Shown here: in pieces, positions 34,786 to 44,684 of the stretch
Numbering within the stretch: the stretch's first letter is position 1
Layout of the letters: each line of letters begins with the position of its first letter
Assembly (NCBI GenBank): GCA_041686935.1
Contig: JAWLCW010000001.1
Coordinates: 496,001 to 560,000, forward strand
Length of the DNA stretch: 64,000 bases
Source of the DNA: Mariniphaga sp041686935
GTDB lineage: Bacteria; Bacteroidota; Bacteroidia; Bacteroidales; Prolixibacteraceae
Reading direction: 5' to 3'
Made by a program: the position numbers and the translations under genes
The notes under the pieces: model-generated
Databases searched by the model: none
The model's input: only the letters and a program-made list of their open reading frames with translations
What the model was told of the DNA's origin: nothing

Positions 34786-37700
34786 ATGAAGAAGTTAACA
34801 CAATTTTCTGTCGATTATCCGGTAACTATTCTGATGATTGTTCTGGGAGTTATTCTCCTGGGTTACATATCGTTTGACAGGCTGGGGGTTGACTTGTTTC
34901 CCGACCTCAATTCGCCCCGCATTTTTGTGGAAATAAAATCGGGCGAAAGGCCGCCGGAGGAAATGGAAAAGCAGTTTGTGGAGAATATCGAAGCATTGGC
35001 TATCCGCCAGTCCGATGTGATTCAGGTTTCTTCCATTACACGTGTGGGAACTGCACAAATAACCGTTGAATATTCCTGGAACAAGGATATGGATGAGGCT
35101 TTTCTCGATCTGCAAAAAGCTCTGAATTCACTTACCCAGAATGCTGATATTGATGATTTGAGAATTACGCAGCACGACCCAAATACCGCCCCGGTGATGC
35201 TTATTGCAGTTGAGCACAACGAAATCACCGATATGAATGAAATCAGGAAAGTGGCGGAAAATTATATCCGAAACGAACTGATTCGGCTGGAAGGAGTTGC
35301 CGAGGTGGAACTTTCGGGTCAGGAGGAAAGTGAAGTGGTCATTTACACCGACCATTACCGCCTCGAAGCACAGGGCCTCACCCTCGACGAAGTGAGCACA
35401 CGCATCCAGAATTTTAACCGGAATGTTTCCGGCGGGAGAATAAGTGAAATGGGACTTCAGTACATTGTAAAAGGTGTGCGCCTTTTAAACGAAGTGCAGG
35501 ATTTTGAAACCCTGATTGTGGGTTATAAAGCCGTAAGAACAGAAACCGAAGGACAACCGCGGGTTGAAATGGCGCCTGTTTTTTTGCGCGACGTGGCCAC
35601 TGTTAGCCTTGCAAATAAAGAGCCGGCAAATATTGTTCACTTTAACGGCAACCGATGTGTGGGACTGGCTGTTTACAAAGAAACCAAATTCAACACCGTA
35701 AAAGCAGTTGACCAGATTAACGACGCTTTGGTGAATATCCAGCGGGCGCTGCCCGGTTACACGCTGCATCAGGTTACGAACCAGGGAAAATTTATCAGCA
35801 GTGCCATTGGCGAAGTGCAAAACACAGCCCTGCTTGGTATTTTGCTGGCGGTTTTTATTCTGTTTCTTTTTTTGCGCCGCATCGGAACAACGCTTATTGT
35901 TAGCATTGCCATTCCCATTTCCATCATTGCCACGTTCAATCTGATGTATTTCAATAACCTCACCATTAATATTATGACTTTGGGTGGGCTGGCCCTTGGC
36001 GCCGGAATGTTGGTTGACAACGCCATTGTGGTGCTCGAAAATATTTTCAGAAACCACGAAAACGGCATGAGTGTAAAAGATGCCGCTGTGCACGGAACTG
36101 CTGAGGTGGGTGGCGCAATTACTGCTTCAACACTCACAACTATTGTGGTTTTTCTGCCCATTGTTTATTTGCACGGCGCTTCGGGCGAATTGTTTAAAGA
36201 CCAGGCCTGGACGGTTGCCTTTTCACTGGTTTCTTCCTTGTTCGTGGCCATTTTTGTAATCCCGGCGCTATATCACCGGTTTTACAGGAATAAAAAAGCT
36301 CCGGCAAAAAAACGTTCCCTGCAGGTAGGTGGTTACGGGCGGTTTCTTGAGAAAGTTTTAAAGCTGAAGTGGATTGTTGTTATTTTGACCACAGCTTTAG
36401 TAATAGGTTCATTTTTGCTGGTTCCGTTTATTGGAACCGAGTTTATGCCCAAAACCGAAACCCGTGAATTTACTATGAATCTGAAACTTCAGGAAGGGAC
36501 AAAGTTATCCCGTACCGAATCGACAGTAAATAGTGTTGAAAACATTCTTACCGAATACCTTGGCGATAACCTCGACAAACTTTATTCACATTCGGGTCCG
36601 TCAACCAGCATCCTGGGAGATGCTACAGCAGTTTTTCAGGGAGAAAACACGGCGCAGATACAGGTAGTTTTAAAAGAAGAGGCTACCATTAACGTAAATC
36701 AGGTTATTGCTGTAATGGATGACCTTACCCGGAATATTTCGGGGCTTGAAATCAGTTTTACAGAAGAACAAAGTGCACTTAAATCAATTCTTGGAACCGA
36801 TGAGGCGCCTGTGGTTGTTGAAGTGAGAGGAGAGGATTTGGATGAAATTGAAGTGATTCTGGGCCAGGTAAAAGAGAGGATGCTTGGAATTAGTGGCCTA
36901 TTAAATGTTCAGACCTCTGCAGAAGAGGGTGCCCCTGAGGTAGAAGTGCGTGTGGACCGAATCAGGGCGGGGATGTACAACCTGGATGTCAACACAATTA
37001 TAACACAGGTTCAGGACCAGTTGGAAGGCAAAAATGCCGGGCAAATGGAGAAGGCCGGTGAGATGCGCGACATTACTATAAAAGTACCGGAAAAAGGATT
37101 AAACGAAATTTACAACCTCACTATAAACTCCGGCGGACAGGTTTTCAGACTGAGTGAAATTGCTGATATTTCTTTTGGCACTTCTCCAAAAGAAATTTTC
37201 AGAAAAAACCAGAACCGTACCGGCCGGGTTACTGCTCAACTTGAAAAAGGAGTTGCACTAGACCATTTGGCGGCAACAATCAGGCAGGAAACAGCCGAAA
37301 TTGATTTGCCGGTTAATTACCGCATTATGGTAACCGGCGAAGAGGAAAAACGGCAGGAGTCGATGAGCAGTCTCGGGTTTGCCCTCATTCTGTCTGTCAT
37401 TCTGGTTTACATGGTTATGGCTTCGCAGTTTGAATCGCTTATCCATCCGTTTACCATCCTGCTCACCATTCCGCTTGCCGTAGTAGGAAGCATTCTTATC
37501 TTTTTCGCTTTAGGGAAAACACTAAATATTATGGCGCTTATCGGAATAATTATGCTGGCAGGTATTGCGGTGAACAATTCAATTATTCTGGTTGACCGGA
37601 TAAACCAGTTGATTCGTGAGGGAATGGAACGGAAAGATGCCATTCTGTATGCCGGGCAACAACGCATCAGGCCAATTTTTATGACCAGCTTAACTACCGT

Positions 37701-37872
37701 TTTGGCTTTATTGCCACTTACATTCGGATTTGGTGAAAGTGCATCATTGCGTTCGCCAATGGCGCTGGCAGTTATCGGTGGTCTGGTTACATCAACGCTT
37801 TTAACCCTGGTGGTTATTCCCTGTGTGTATGATATTTTAGACAGGATACGAACCTTGTTTGTAAAGAAATAG
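34786..37872 (+). CDS. RND efflux pump, inner-membrane subunit 1
   Basis: This is a full-length RND permease of 1028 residues: twelve helices and two periplasmic loops. The first helix is VTILMIVLGVILLGYISF. Helix 4 carries LGAGMLVDNAIVVLENIF, with Asp at the proton-relay site followed by Asn instead of a second Asp. Helix 10 includes IGIIMLAGIAVNNSIILVDRI. It would pump a drug, lipid or other hydrophobic molecule using the proton motive force. The next gene starts one base after its stop and encodes a second RND pump, so both are probably made in equal amounts. The substrate is unknown. Confidence 0.95.
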   Translation: MKKLTQFSVDYPVTILMIVLGVILLGYISFDRLGVDLFPDLNSPRIFVEIKSGERPPEEMEKQFVENIEALAIRQSDVIQVSSITRVGTAQITVEYSWNKDMDEAFLDLQKALNSLTQNADIDDLRITQHDPNTAPVMLIAVEHNEITDMNEIRKVAENYIRNELIRLEGVAEVELSGQEESEVVIYTDHYRLEAQGLTLDEVSTRIQNFNRNVSGGRISEMGLQYIVKGVRLLNEVQDFETLIVGYKAVRTETEGQPRVEMAPVFLRDVATVSLANKEPANIVHFNGNRCVGLAVYKETKFNTVKAVDQINDALVNIQRALPGYTLHQVTNQGKFISSAIGEVQNTALLGILLAVFILFLFLRRIGTTLIVSIAIPISIIATFNLMYFNNLTINIMTLGGLALGAGMLVDNAIVVLENIFRNHENGMSVKDAAVHGTAEVGGAITASTLTTIVVFLPIVYLHGASGELFKDQAWTVAFSLVSSLFVAIFVIPALYHRFYRNKKAPAKKRSLQVGGYGRFLEKVLKLKWIVVILTTALVIGSFLLVPFIGTEFMPKTETREFTMNLKLQEGTKLSRTESTVNSVENILTEYLGDNLDKLYSHSGPSTSILGDATAVFQGENTAQIQVVLKEEATINVNQVIAVMDDLTRNISGLEISFTEEQSALKSILGTDEAPVVVEVRGEDLDEIEVILGQVKERMLGISGLLNVQTSAEEGAPEVEVRVDRIRAGMYNLDVNTIITQVQDQLEGKNAGQMEKAGEMRDITIKVPEKGLNEIYNLTINSGGQVFRLSEIADISFGTSPKEIFRKNQNRTGRVTAQLEKGVALDHLAATIRQETAEIDLPVNYRIMVTGEEEKRQESMSSLGFALILSVILVYMVMASQFESLIHPFTILLTIPLAVVGSILIFFALGKTLNIMALIGIIMLAGIAVNNSIILVDRINQLIREGMERKDAILYAGQQRIRPIFMTSLTTVLALLPLTFGFGESASLRSPMALAVIGGLVTSTLLTLVVIPCVYDILDRIRTLFVKK

Positions 37873-37873
37873 A

Positions 37874-40800
37874 ATGAAGTTTATAATAAACAGAAAAGTA
37901 CTCATCAGTATGTTGTTTACGGGGCTTACCCTTTTGGGGTATGTTTCCTATAAACAACTGCCGGTGGAACTTATGCCAAATGCCGAACTTCCCATGCTGT
38001 TTGTGCAGATTAATTCACGCATAGAGGTCGATCCGGCATACATGGAAAACCAGGCTGTAATTCCAATTGAAGGAGCCATTGGAACCATGGAAGGGATAGA
38101 AAGCATTGAAACCTCGCTAAATAACCGTACAGCATCCATTCAGGTAAACTTCAACCAGAATGTCAGTTTTAAATATACTTTTCTGAAGTTGCAGGAAAAA
38201 ATTAATCAGGCTGCCGATAATCTCGACGAGAATTTTATTGTATCGGTTAACCGGGTAGATATACAGCAACTCTCCAACCAGTTTATGGAGATTCAGATAA
38301 GGGGCAGTGGTGGAACCGACCGTTTACGGAACATTGTCGATCAGGAGATTGCTGCCGAATTTGAAAATATTGATGGCATTGCGTCGGTTACTGTTTTTGG
38401 AGGTAAGGAACGATCCATAGAAATTACTTACGATAAAGCGGCCTGTGAAGCTTATGGAATCACGCCCTCACAAATCAGGAATGCGGTTGCATCCAACTCG
38501 GCCAACCGAACATTTGCCGGGTACCTGCACGAAAACCAGATGCAGTATTTTGTTCATGTTACGGCAGAATACGACCAGGTTACCGATATTGAAAATATTA
38601 TTGTTGCCGAAGGTCCGGTTTACCTGAAAGATGTTGCCGATGTTTATTTTGGTGTAAAAGAAGAAGAAAGCATCAGTCGTGTGAACGGACTCGATGCCGT
38701 TTCCATTATGCTGGTAAGCGATTCGCAGGCTAACCTTATTGACCTTTCAAAAAAAGTACAGGAACGCATTATTGAGCTCAACGAAAAGCTGGCGCCCAAA
38801 GATGTGGAAATGGTGGTGCAAACCAACCTGGCCGAAACCATGGAAAAAAACATCAATCAGATAATGAACCTGGCACTGGTGGGCGGTTTGCTGGCTATTT
38901 TTGTTTTATGGATTTTCCTTAAAAATCTGCGCATTGTTTCCATTATTGCACTGGCTATTCCGGTTTCGGTTTTTACGGCTTTCAACTTGTTTTATGCTTT
39001 TAACGTAAGCATTAACAGCCTTACACTTGTTGGTTTGGTGCTGGCCATTGGTATGTTGCTCGACAACAGCGTGGTGGTGCTCGAAAACATTTACCGGCTT
39101 TCGGGCAAACGGTTCAGTCCCGACCAGGCTGTGGTGCAGGGAACTACTGAAGTGTGGCGATCGATTGTGGCGGCAACTCTAACCACTGTGACTGTTTTCC
39201 TGCCGTTCCTCTTTTCTTCGGAATACATGATTAAACTGCTGGGCAACCACGTGGGAGTTTCCATCATTTCCACACTCACCGTATCGCTGTTTGTGGCTTT
39301 GCTGCTTATTCCCATGGCAGCTCACTATCTGCTTAAAACAAAATCGTCGCACAATATTTTTTACGAAAAAGTTACCACCAACAACCGAATCATTCAAATT
39401 TATGTATTGCTGTTGAAAGCCAGCATGCGTGCGCCGGCAGCAACCGTTGTGGGAGCTATTGTACTCTTTTTTATTACAGTGTTCAGTGTGCTTGCCATAA
39501 GTGTTAACACGCTGGAAGAAGTAGAAGAGAGCCGTTTTTCCATTTATGTGACCATGCCCACCGGGTCAACCCTTGAAGCTACCGACCTGGTGGTGGCCGA
39601 GGTGGAAAGCCGGTTGGAAGGAATAGAAGAGAGACAAGATGTAATTGCCAACATTCAGGAAGAAGATGCGATTTTAACGGTAGTTTTGCAGGAAGATTAT
39701 AAAAAACTAAACGACCGTAGCATTGCTGAAATTAAATCACAGGTTGAAGGTTTAATTACCAATATTGCTCAGGCCGAAATTAGCCTAACAGCTCCTGCTT
39801 CCAGTGCCCGTTTCGGAGGTGGTGGCGGAGGAGGTGCCGGTATGGAAAATTTCAGCCGGTTTCTGGGAATTGGTACAAACCGTGAACGTATTGTGATTAA
39901 AGGAGAAGATTTTGATGTAATGAAAGGTGTTGCTGAAGATTTACAATACTACATCGAAAACCTGGAATCGATACGAAGCGCCAATGTGAGTGTGGCCAGT
40001 AACCGGCCTGAACTTCACCTTTATTTTAACCAGCTTTTACTTACCCAGTTCGGGTTAAACTTAAATAATATAGCAAATGAACTGGCATCTTTCACCCGCG
40101 AATTTACATCGGGTGTAAATTTCAAACAGGGCAATGAAGAATATGAAATCATCATTAAGGAAAAACTGACGGATGAAGAGGAAAAGCGGGAAAAGAACAT
40201 CGACGATTTAAGACGAATGCCCGTGAGTGGCGGGCAGGGAGCTACATTTGAACTTCAGGATATTGCCGATTTGGTTTATTCTGACGGGGTGGCCAGCATT
40301 ACACGGGTTAACCAGGAAAAACAGATTGAATTGTTTTACCGGTTTGCCGCCGAGGCCGAACAATCGAAAGACCTGTTGGAAGCCTATCGTCTGGAGATTG
40401 ATGAAGTAATTGCAAGTTATAAGATGCCTGCCGGGGTTGCCATCGAGGTAATTCATGAAGAAGACCAGTTTTCGGAATTTTACTTTTTAATTGCTGCAGC
40501 TTTTATTCTCATCTTAATGATTCTGGCCTCCGTTTTTGAATCGCTCACCACTCCCATAGTTCTTATGTTTTCAGTTCCTCTGGCGGCAATCGGTTCTTTT
40601 ATCGCATTAATTATTACCGGGAACAGCCTTTTCAATGCCAATACGTTAACCGGCTTTCTTATTTTGCTCGGGGTGGTGGTAAACAATGGGATTATTCTTA
40701 TCGATTTTACCAATATTTTGAGAAAGAGGGGAGACCGGAAATCCCGGGCATTAATTACCGCCGGACTTTCACGCGTTCGTCCGATTCTTATTACAGCTAT

Positions 40801-42595
40801 CACAACTATTGTTGCCATGTTGCCGCTGGCTATGGGTCAATCGGAATATGTTGGCGCCATTGGAGCTCCGTTTGCTATAACCGTTATTGGCGGACTTTCT
40901 GTAAGCACATTGCTTACCCTGGTTTTTGTGCCAACGCTCTATTTCGGAATGGAAAATGCCGTTAACTGGCTCAAATCGTTACACTGGAGCATTAAAGCAC
41001 TGCAACTGATTTTGTTTGCAGCAGCCGTTGCTTATATATATTTTGAAGTAGAAACATTCGTTTGGAAACTGCTTGGATTTATGCTCATTACCATCCTCAT
41101 TCCGGGAGTAACGGCATTTGTAATGACCAGTCTCAGGCAGGCCAGTTCAAAGGTTATCGATGATAAAGAGCCAATTCGCATTGTAGTGCGTAAACTGGTA
41201 AAAATTTACGACCGCGACAGTCGATTTGTTCGCGAATGGAAAGCCGGAATAAAAATCAGGGAACGGGCAGGATTGCTGAGAGATTATAAAAAGTTACACG
41301 ATTTTTACGACCTGATTTGGCAAATACCACTATTCGGATTTCTTGTTTATTTTACCTTCTTTTACCTTTCCGGCAACACCTGGATGTGGGTGATGTCTCA
41401 TGCGATTTACTTTTTTCTTTTTATTCTTTTTGTACCCTTTTCACAGGTACTAAAAAATAAATTTGAGGCCACGGCAAATCCAACTTTCCTCAAATTAGAA
41501 CGGATTGTTAAAAACGTAATTTACTGGGGAGTTCCCGCTTTTTTCCTGTTTATTTTCTTCAGGCGCTGGGACAACATTGGTATGGTCATTTTTGTGGGAA
41601 TAATCTGGACACTGCTTTTGGTAATTTATAGTTCAGGCAAATACATTCACTATAAAAAATTGAATATTGCCCGTATTGAAGGTAGGTTCAGTAAATTTCG
41701 CCGCGGTTATTTTACGATGGTGCGTCAAATACCGGTAATAGGAAAACACAAAGTTCCGTTCCGCGCACTGAATGGCGTTTCGCTTGAAATTAAAACCGGT
41801 ATGTTCGGTTTGCTTGGGCCCAACGGTGCCGGGAAATCGACAATGATGCGGATTATCTGCGGAATTCTGGAACAGAGCTATGGTAAAATCTGGATTAACG
41901 GGCTCGATACCCAGAAGCATCGCGAAGAACTGCAGGGCTTAATCGGTTATCTTCCACAGGCATTTGGTACGTATGAGAATATGTCGGCATGGGAATTCCT
42001 CGATTATCAGGCAATTCTGAAGGGGATTAAAGATGTTAAAACCCGAACAGAACGAATGGAATATGTATTGAAAAGTGTGCACATGTTCGACCGGAAAGAC
42101 GACAAAATCGGTTCTTTTTCCGGAGGTATGAAACAGCGGATTGGTATTGCCCAAATCCTGTTAAACCTGCCGCGCATTTTGGTAGTTGACGAACCAACTG
42201 CCGGTCTCGACCCGCGCGAGCGCATCCGGTTCAGAAACCTGCTTGTTGAACTCAGCCGGGAACGGATTGTCATTTTTTCTACCCACATTATCGAGGATAT
42301 TTCCAGTTCGTGTAACCAGGTGGCTGTTATCAACCGGGGCGATCTGAAATATTTCGGCGCCCCCAACGAAATGTTGAAAATGGGCGAAGGTTTTGTTTGG
42401 CAAATGACTTTGCCCGCAAAAGAATTCGACAACTTTGCCAACAAACAACTTATTGTACACCACATGCGTCAGGGCGAAAACATTAAAATTCGTGTACTTT
42501 CAAAAGAAAAACCAGCGGAAGATGCCATACCTGCATCGCCGCACCTTGAAGATGCCTATTTGTGCCTGTTGAAAGACTTTGCTAAAAATGTGTAG
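37874..42595 (+). CDS. RND pump fused to six extra helices and an ABC ATPase domain
   Basis: The 1573-residue protein has three parts. Residues 1 to about 1030 are a complete RND permease (helix 4 AIGMLLDNSVVVLENIY; LILLGVVVNNGIILIDFTN in the second half) with a Gly-rich loop near 647-655 (FGGGGGGGAG). Residues about 1030-1290 hold about six additional hydrophobic helices, for example LILFAAAVAYIYFEV, IPLFGFLVYFTFFYL and FVGIIWTLLLVIYSS. Residues about 1290-1573 are an ABC ATPase with Walker A Lys1321, signature FSGGMKQRIGIAQ, Walker B Asp1439-Glu1440 and H-loop His1471. All ATPase motifs are intact. The frame is continuous across every junction. The ATPase resembles the protein at 27892 and probably serves the permease gene that follows after 3 bases. 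Proton- and ATP-driven parts in one chain are highly unusual. Confidence 0.93.
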   Translation: MKFIINRKVLISMLFTGLTLLGYVSYKQLPVELMPNAELPMLFVQINSRIEVDPAYMENQAVIPIEGAIGTMEGIESIETSLNNRTASIQVNFNQNVSFKYTFLKLQEKINQAADNLDENFIVSVNRVDIQQLSNQFMEIQIRGSGGTDRLRNIVDQEIAAEFENIDGIASVTVFGGKERSIEITYDKAACEAYGITPSQIRNAVASNSANRTFAGYLHENQMQYFVHVTAEYDQVTDIENIIVAEGPVYLKDVADVYFGVKEEESISRVNGLDAVSIMLVSDSQANLIDLSKKVQERIIELNEKLAPKDVEMVVQTNLAETMEKNINQIMNLALVGGLLAIFVLWIFLKNLRIVSIIALAIPVSVFTAFNLFYAFNVSINSLTLVGLVLAIGMLLDNSVVVLENIYRLSGKRFSPDQAVVQGTTEVWRSIVAATLTTVTVFLPFLFSSEYMIKLLGNHVGVSIISTLTVSLFVALLLIPMAAHYLLKTKSSHNIFYEKVTTNNRIIQIYVLLLKASMRAPAATVVGAIVLFFITVFSVLAISVNTLEEVEESRFSIYVTMPTGSTLEATDLVVAEVESRLEGIEERQDVIANIQEEDAILTVVLQEDYKKLNDRSIAEIKSQVEGLITNIAQAEISLTAPASSARFGGGGGGGAGMENFSRFLGIGTNRERIVIKGEDFDVMKGVAEDLQYYIENLESIRSANVSVASNRPELHLYFNQLLLTQFGLNLNNIANELASFTREFTSGVNFKQGNEEYEIIIKEKLTDEEEKREKNIDDLRRMPVSGGQGATFELQDIADLVYSDGVASITRVNQEKQIELFYRFAAEAEQSKDLLEAYRLEIDEVIASYKMPAGVAIEVIHEEDQFSEFYFLIAAAFILILMILASVFESLTTPIVLMFSVPLAAIGSFIALIITGNSLFNANTLTGFLILLGVVVNNGIILIDFTNILRKRGDRKSRALITAGLSRVRPILITAITTIVAMLPLAMGQSEYVGAIGAPFAITVIGGLSVSTLLTLVFVPTLYFGMENAVNWLKSLHWSIKALQLILFAAAVAYIYFEVETFVWKLLGFMLITILIPGVTAFVMTSLRQASSKVIDDKEPIRIVVRKLVKIYDRDSRFVREWKAGIKIRERAGLLRDYKKLHDFYDLIWQIPLFGFLVYFTFFYLSGNTWMWVMSHAIYFFLFILFVPFSQVLKNKFEATANPTFLKLERIVKNVIYWGVPAFFLFIFFRRWDNIGMVIFVGIIWTLLLVIYSSGKYIHYKKLNIARIEGRFSKFRRGYFTMVRQIPVIGKHKVPFRALNGVSLEIKTGMFGLLGPNGAGKSTMMRIICGILEQSYGKIWINGLDTQKHREELQGLIGYLPQAFGTYENMSAWEFLDYQAILKGIKDVKTRTERMEYVLKSVHMFDRKDDKIGSFSGGMKQRIGIAQILLNLPRILVVDEPTAGLDPRERIRFRNLLVELSRERIVIFSTHIIEDISSSCNQVAVINRGDLKYFGAPNEMLKMGEGFVWQMTLPAKEFDNFANKQLIVHHMRQGENIKIRVLSKEKPAEDAIPASPHLEDAYLCLLKDFAKNV

Positions 42596-42598
42596 AAA

Positions 42599-43318
42599 AT
42601 GGAACAAAAATTCGATATAAAAAACAGCTTTAATAACACGGTGAGAATGATTCGCTACAACCTGAAAATCATTTTTGCCGGCCGTTTTGTTTGGTTTTTA
42701 CTGGCAGCGTTTGCTTTTTTTCTGTTTTTTGCCATTCAAACCGTTTGGAACGGGCAGGCGCTTACCGACGGAACTGTTTATACTCTGTTGATCTTTCCCG
42801 GAATTCTGCTCATTTTTTACCCTTCGGTTTTTGGTATCCAAAACGACGACGATTCGCGAATGCTCGAAATTTTGTTCGGTATTCCCAACTATCGCTACAA
42901 AGTTTGGCTGGTAAGGCTACTAATGATTTATGTGCTTATTTTCCTGATGATTGTGTTGTTTTCTGTTGTTGCCTCGGTGCTTCTTTACCGGGTAAATGTG
43001 TTGGAAATGTCGTACCAGCTAATGTACCCCATTGTTTTTATGGGTTCCATGGCTTTTATGTTTTCCACAGTAATTAAGAATGGAAACGGAACCGCTGTGA
43101 TTATGGTTCTAATTGGAGTTGCCTTAATTCTGTTACAGGAAGCGGTTGAGCGCACCCAATGGAATGTATTTTTAAATCCGTTTCAGATTCCCAATAATTT
43201 TAATGAAGTTATCTGGCAGGGCCTCATCACCAAAAACCGGATTTTTCTGGGTGCAGGAATGGTCGTTTTTATTCTGTACGGGCTTTATAATTTGCAGAAA
43301 AGAGAAAAGTTTGTCTGA
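42599..43318 (+). CDS. Small ABC-2-type permease
   Basis: The 239-residue protein has about six membrane helices, including FVWFLLAAFAFFLFFAIQ, LLIFPGILLIFYPSVFGIQ, LLMIYVLIFLMIVLFSVVAS and VIMVLIGVALILLQEAV. The cytoplasmic loop NDDDSRMLEILFGIPNYRYKVWLVRLL is typical of ABC-2 permeases that face an NBD. It lacks the large extracytoplasmic part of the permease at 28803. It starts 3 bases after the RND-ABC fusion gene, so it is the natural membrane partner of that fused ATPase. It is last in the operon. Confidence 0.8.
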   Translation: MEQKFDIKNSFNNTVRMIRYNLKIIFAGRFVWFLLAAFAFFLFFAIQTVWNGQALTDGTVYTLLIFPGILLIFYPSVFGIQNDDDSRMLEILFGIPNYRYKVWLVRLLMIYVLIFLMIVLFSVVASVLLYRVNVLEMSYQLMYPIVFMGSMAFMFSTVIKNGNGTAVIMVLIGVALILLQEAVERTQWNVFLNPFQIPNNFNEVIWQGLITKNRIFLGAGMVVFILYGLYNLQKREKFV

Positions 43319-43320
43319 AT

Positions 43321-43671
43321 TTACACCAGCCGGTTGGTTTCCACATCAGGGAAAATGATGGATGGTTTAAATGATTTGGCCTCTTCAAAATCCATCAGGG
43401 CGTATGAAATGATGATTACCACATCGCCAACGGCAGCTTTGCGGGCAGCAGGCCCGTTAAGGCAAATGGTTCCGAAACCTCGTTCGCCTTTAATCACATA
43501 AGTTTCAAGTCGTTCTCCGTTATTGATATTCACCACCTGCACTTTTTCATTTTCCAACAAATTAGCAGCGTCCATCAAATCTTCGTCAATGGTAATACTG
43601 CCCACATATTGCAGGTTGGCCTCGGTTACGGTAACTTTATGTATTTTCGATTTACAAATTTCAATCTGCAT
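43321..43671 (-). CDS. panD: Aspartate 1-decarboxylase
   Basis: The ATG at 43671 gives 116 residues (MQIEICKSKIHKVTVTEA), the usual family length; the frame is open further upstream into panC. YVGSITIDEDLMDAA holds the Gly-Ser bond that self-cleaves to form the pyruvoyl group, and NGERLETYVIKGERG and CLNGPAARKAAVGDVVIII are conserved. It makes beta-alanine for pantothenate. It follows panC by 11 bases in one operon. Its end is 2 bases from the end of the convergent export operon. Confidence 0.97.
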   Translation of the reverse strand: MQIEICKSKIHKVTVTEANLQYVGSITIDEDLMDAANLLENEKVQVVNINNGERLETYVIKGERGFGTICLNGPAARKAAVGDVVIIISYALMDFEEAKSFKPSIIFPDVETNRLV

Positions 43672-43682
43672 AACTCGGATTT

Positions 43683-44522
43683 TCAGTTCAAAACAATATT
43701 GTCGATCAATCGGACTTTGCCGCAAAAAACGGCAATGCATCCTGCTTTCTTTCCTTTATCATTCCAGCTATTTATTGGCTGAAGATTTTCAAAATCAACT
43801 ATTTCAAAATATTCAACGTTTAAAAACGGGTTTTTGTTGATGGTTTCCTTTACCCAATTTTCAAGCTCTCTTACGGAAAATTGCCCGGTGAGGTTTTGGG
43901 CTTCCGACAATGTGCGAAAAATCAGGGCTGCATTTTCCCGTTCTTCTTTCAACAGCAATTCATTTCGCGAGCTCATAGCCAGGCCGCTTTCTTCCCTGAT
44001 TATCGGGCAAGGGACAATTTCCACAGGCATTTCCAGCATTTTAACCATTTTATTTATTACAGCGAGTTGCTGAAAATCTTTTAACCCGAAATAGGCTTTG
44101 CCGGGTTTCACTATTTCAAAAAGTTTGCTTACTACCTGCGCCACACCGTTAAAATGACCGGGACGGTGTTTTCCTTCCATCACCTTTTCCAGGTGCCCAA
44201 AATCGAATATGCGTGAGTCGGGTTCAGGGTAAATTTCTTCGGCTTCCGGCGCAAAAACAATATCATAACCGGTTGATTCCAGCAATTTTATATCGGCTTC
44301 CAGGTTTCGCGGATAGCGTTTCAAATCATTCGGGTCGTTAAACTGGGTTGGGTTAACAAAAATACTAACCACTACCGTTTGATTTTCCTTTTTGGCTTTT
44401 TCAACCAGCGAAATATGCCCGCGGTGAAGTGCCCCCATGGTAGGCACAAATCCTACACTTCCCATTCTACGGGGTTGCTTTAAATGCTCCTGAAGTTCAA
44501 TTTTTGTTTTTACCAGAATCAT
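43683..44522 (-). CDS. panC: Pantothenate synthetase
   Basis: The 279-residue protein has the family signatures FVPTMGALHRGHISLVEKA, VVVSIFVNPTQFNDPNDL, GHLEKVMEGKHRPGHFNGVA and YFGLKDFQQLAVI. It joins pantoate and beta-alanine using ATP. It is followed by panD, which supplies beta-alanine. The divergent neighbour is a GT5-like gene; this arrangement with DUF4270 next to it recurs in Bacteroidota genomes (from general knowledge). Confidence 0.97.
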   Translation of the reverse strand: MILVKTKIELQEHLKQPRRMGSVGFVPTMGALHRGHISLVEKAKKENQTVVVSIFVNPTQFNDPNDLKRYPRNLEADIKLLESTGYDIVFAPEAEEIYPEPDSRIFDFGHLEKVMEGKHRPGHFNGVAQVVSKLFEIVKPGKAYFGLKDFQQLAVINKMVKMLEMPVEIVPCPIIREESGLAMSSRNELLLKEERENAALIFRTLSEAQNLTGQFSVRELENWVKETINKNPFLNVEYFEIVDFENLQPINSWNDKGKKAGCIAVFCGKVRLIDNIVLN

Positions 44523-44623
44523 TGCTGAAAAAATTCACGATGCAAAGTAAATAAATAATATTCTTAAAATTTCGGTAATGTGATACAATCATTGTCAGCT
44601 TAACACAATGAAAATGACTAAAA

Positions 44624-44654
44624 TTGAATATTCGCGATATTTTTATTACCTTTG
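44624..44654 (+). promoter_or_regulatory. Promoter of the GT5-like gene
   Basis: TTG (44624-44626), a 20-base spacer and TACCTTTG (44647-44654) match the Bacteroidota promoter consensus well, 30 bases before the ATG at 44685. Confidence 0.65.
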
Positions 44655-44684
44655 CAGTCTGTTATAAACCGCGCTTACAGGTCA

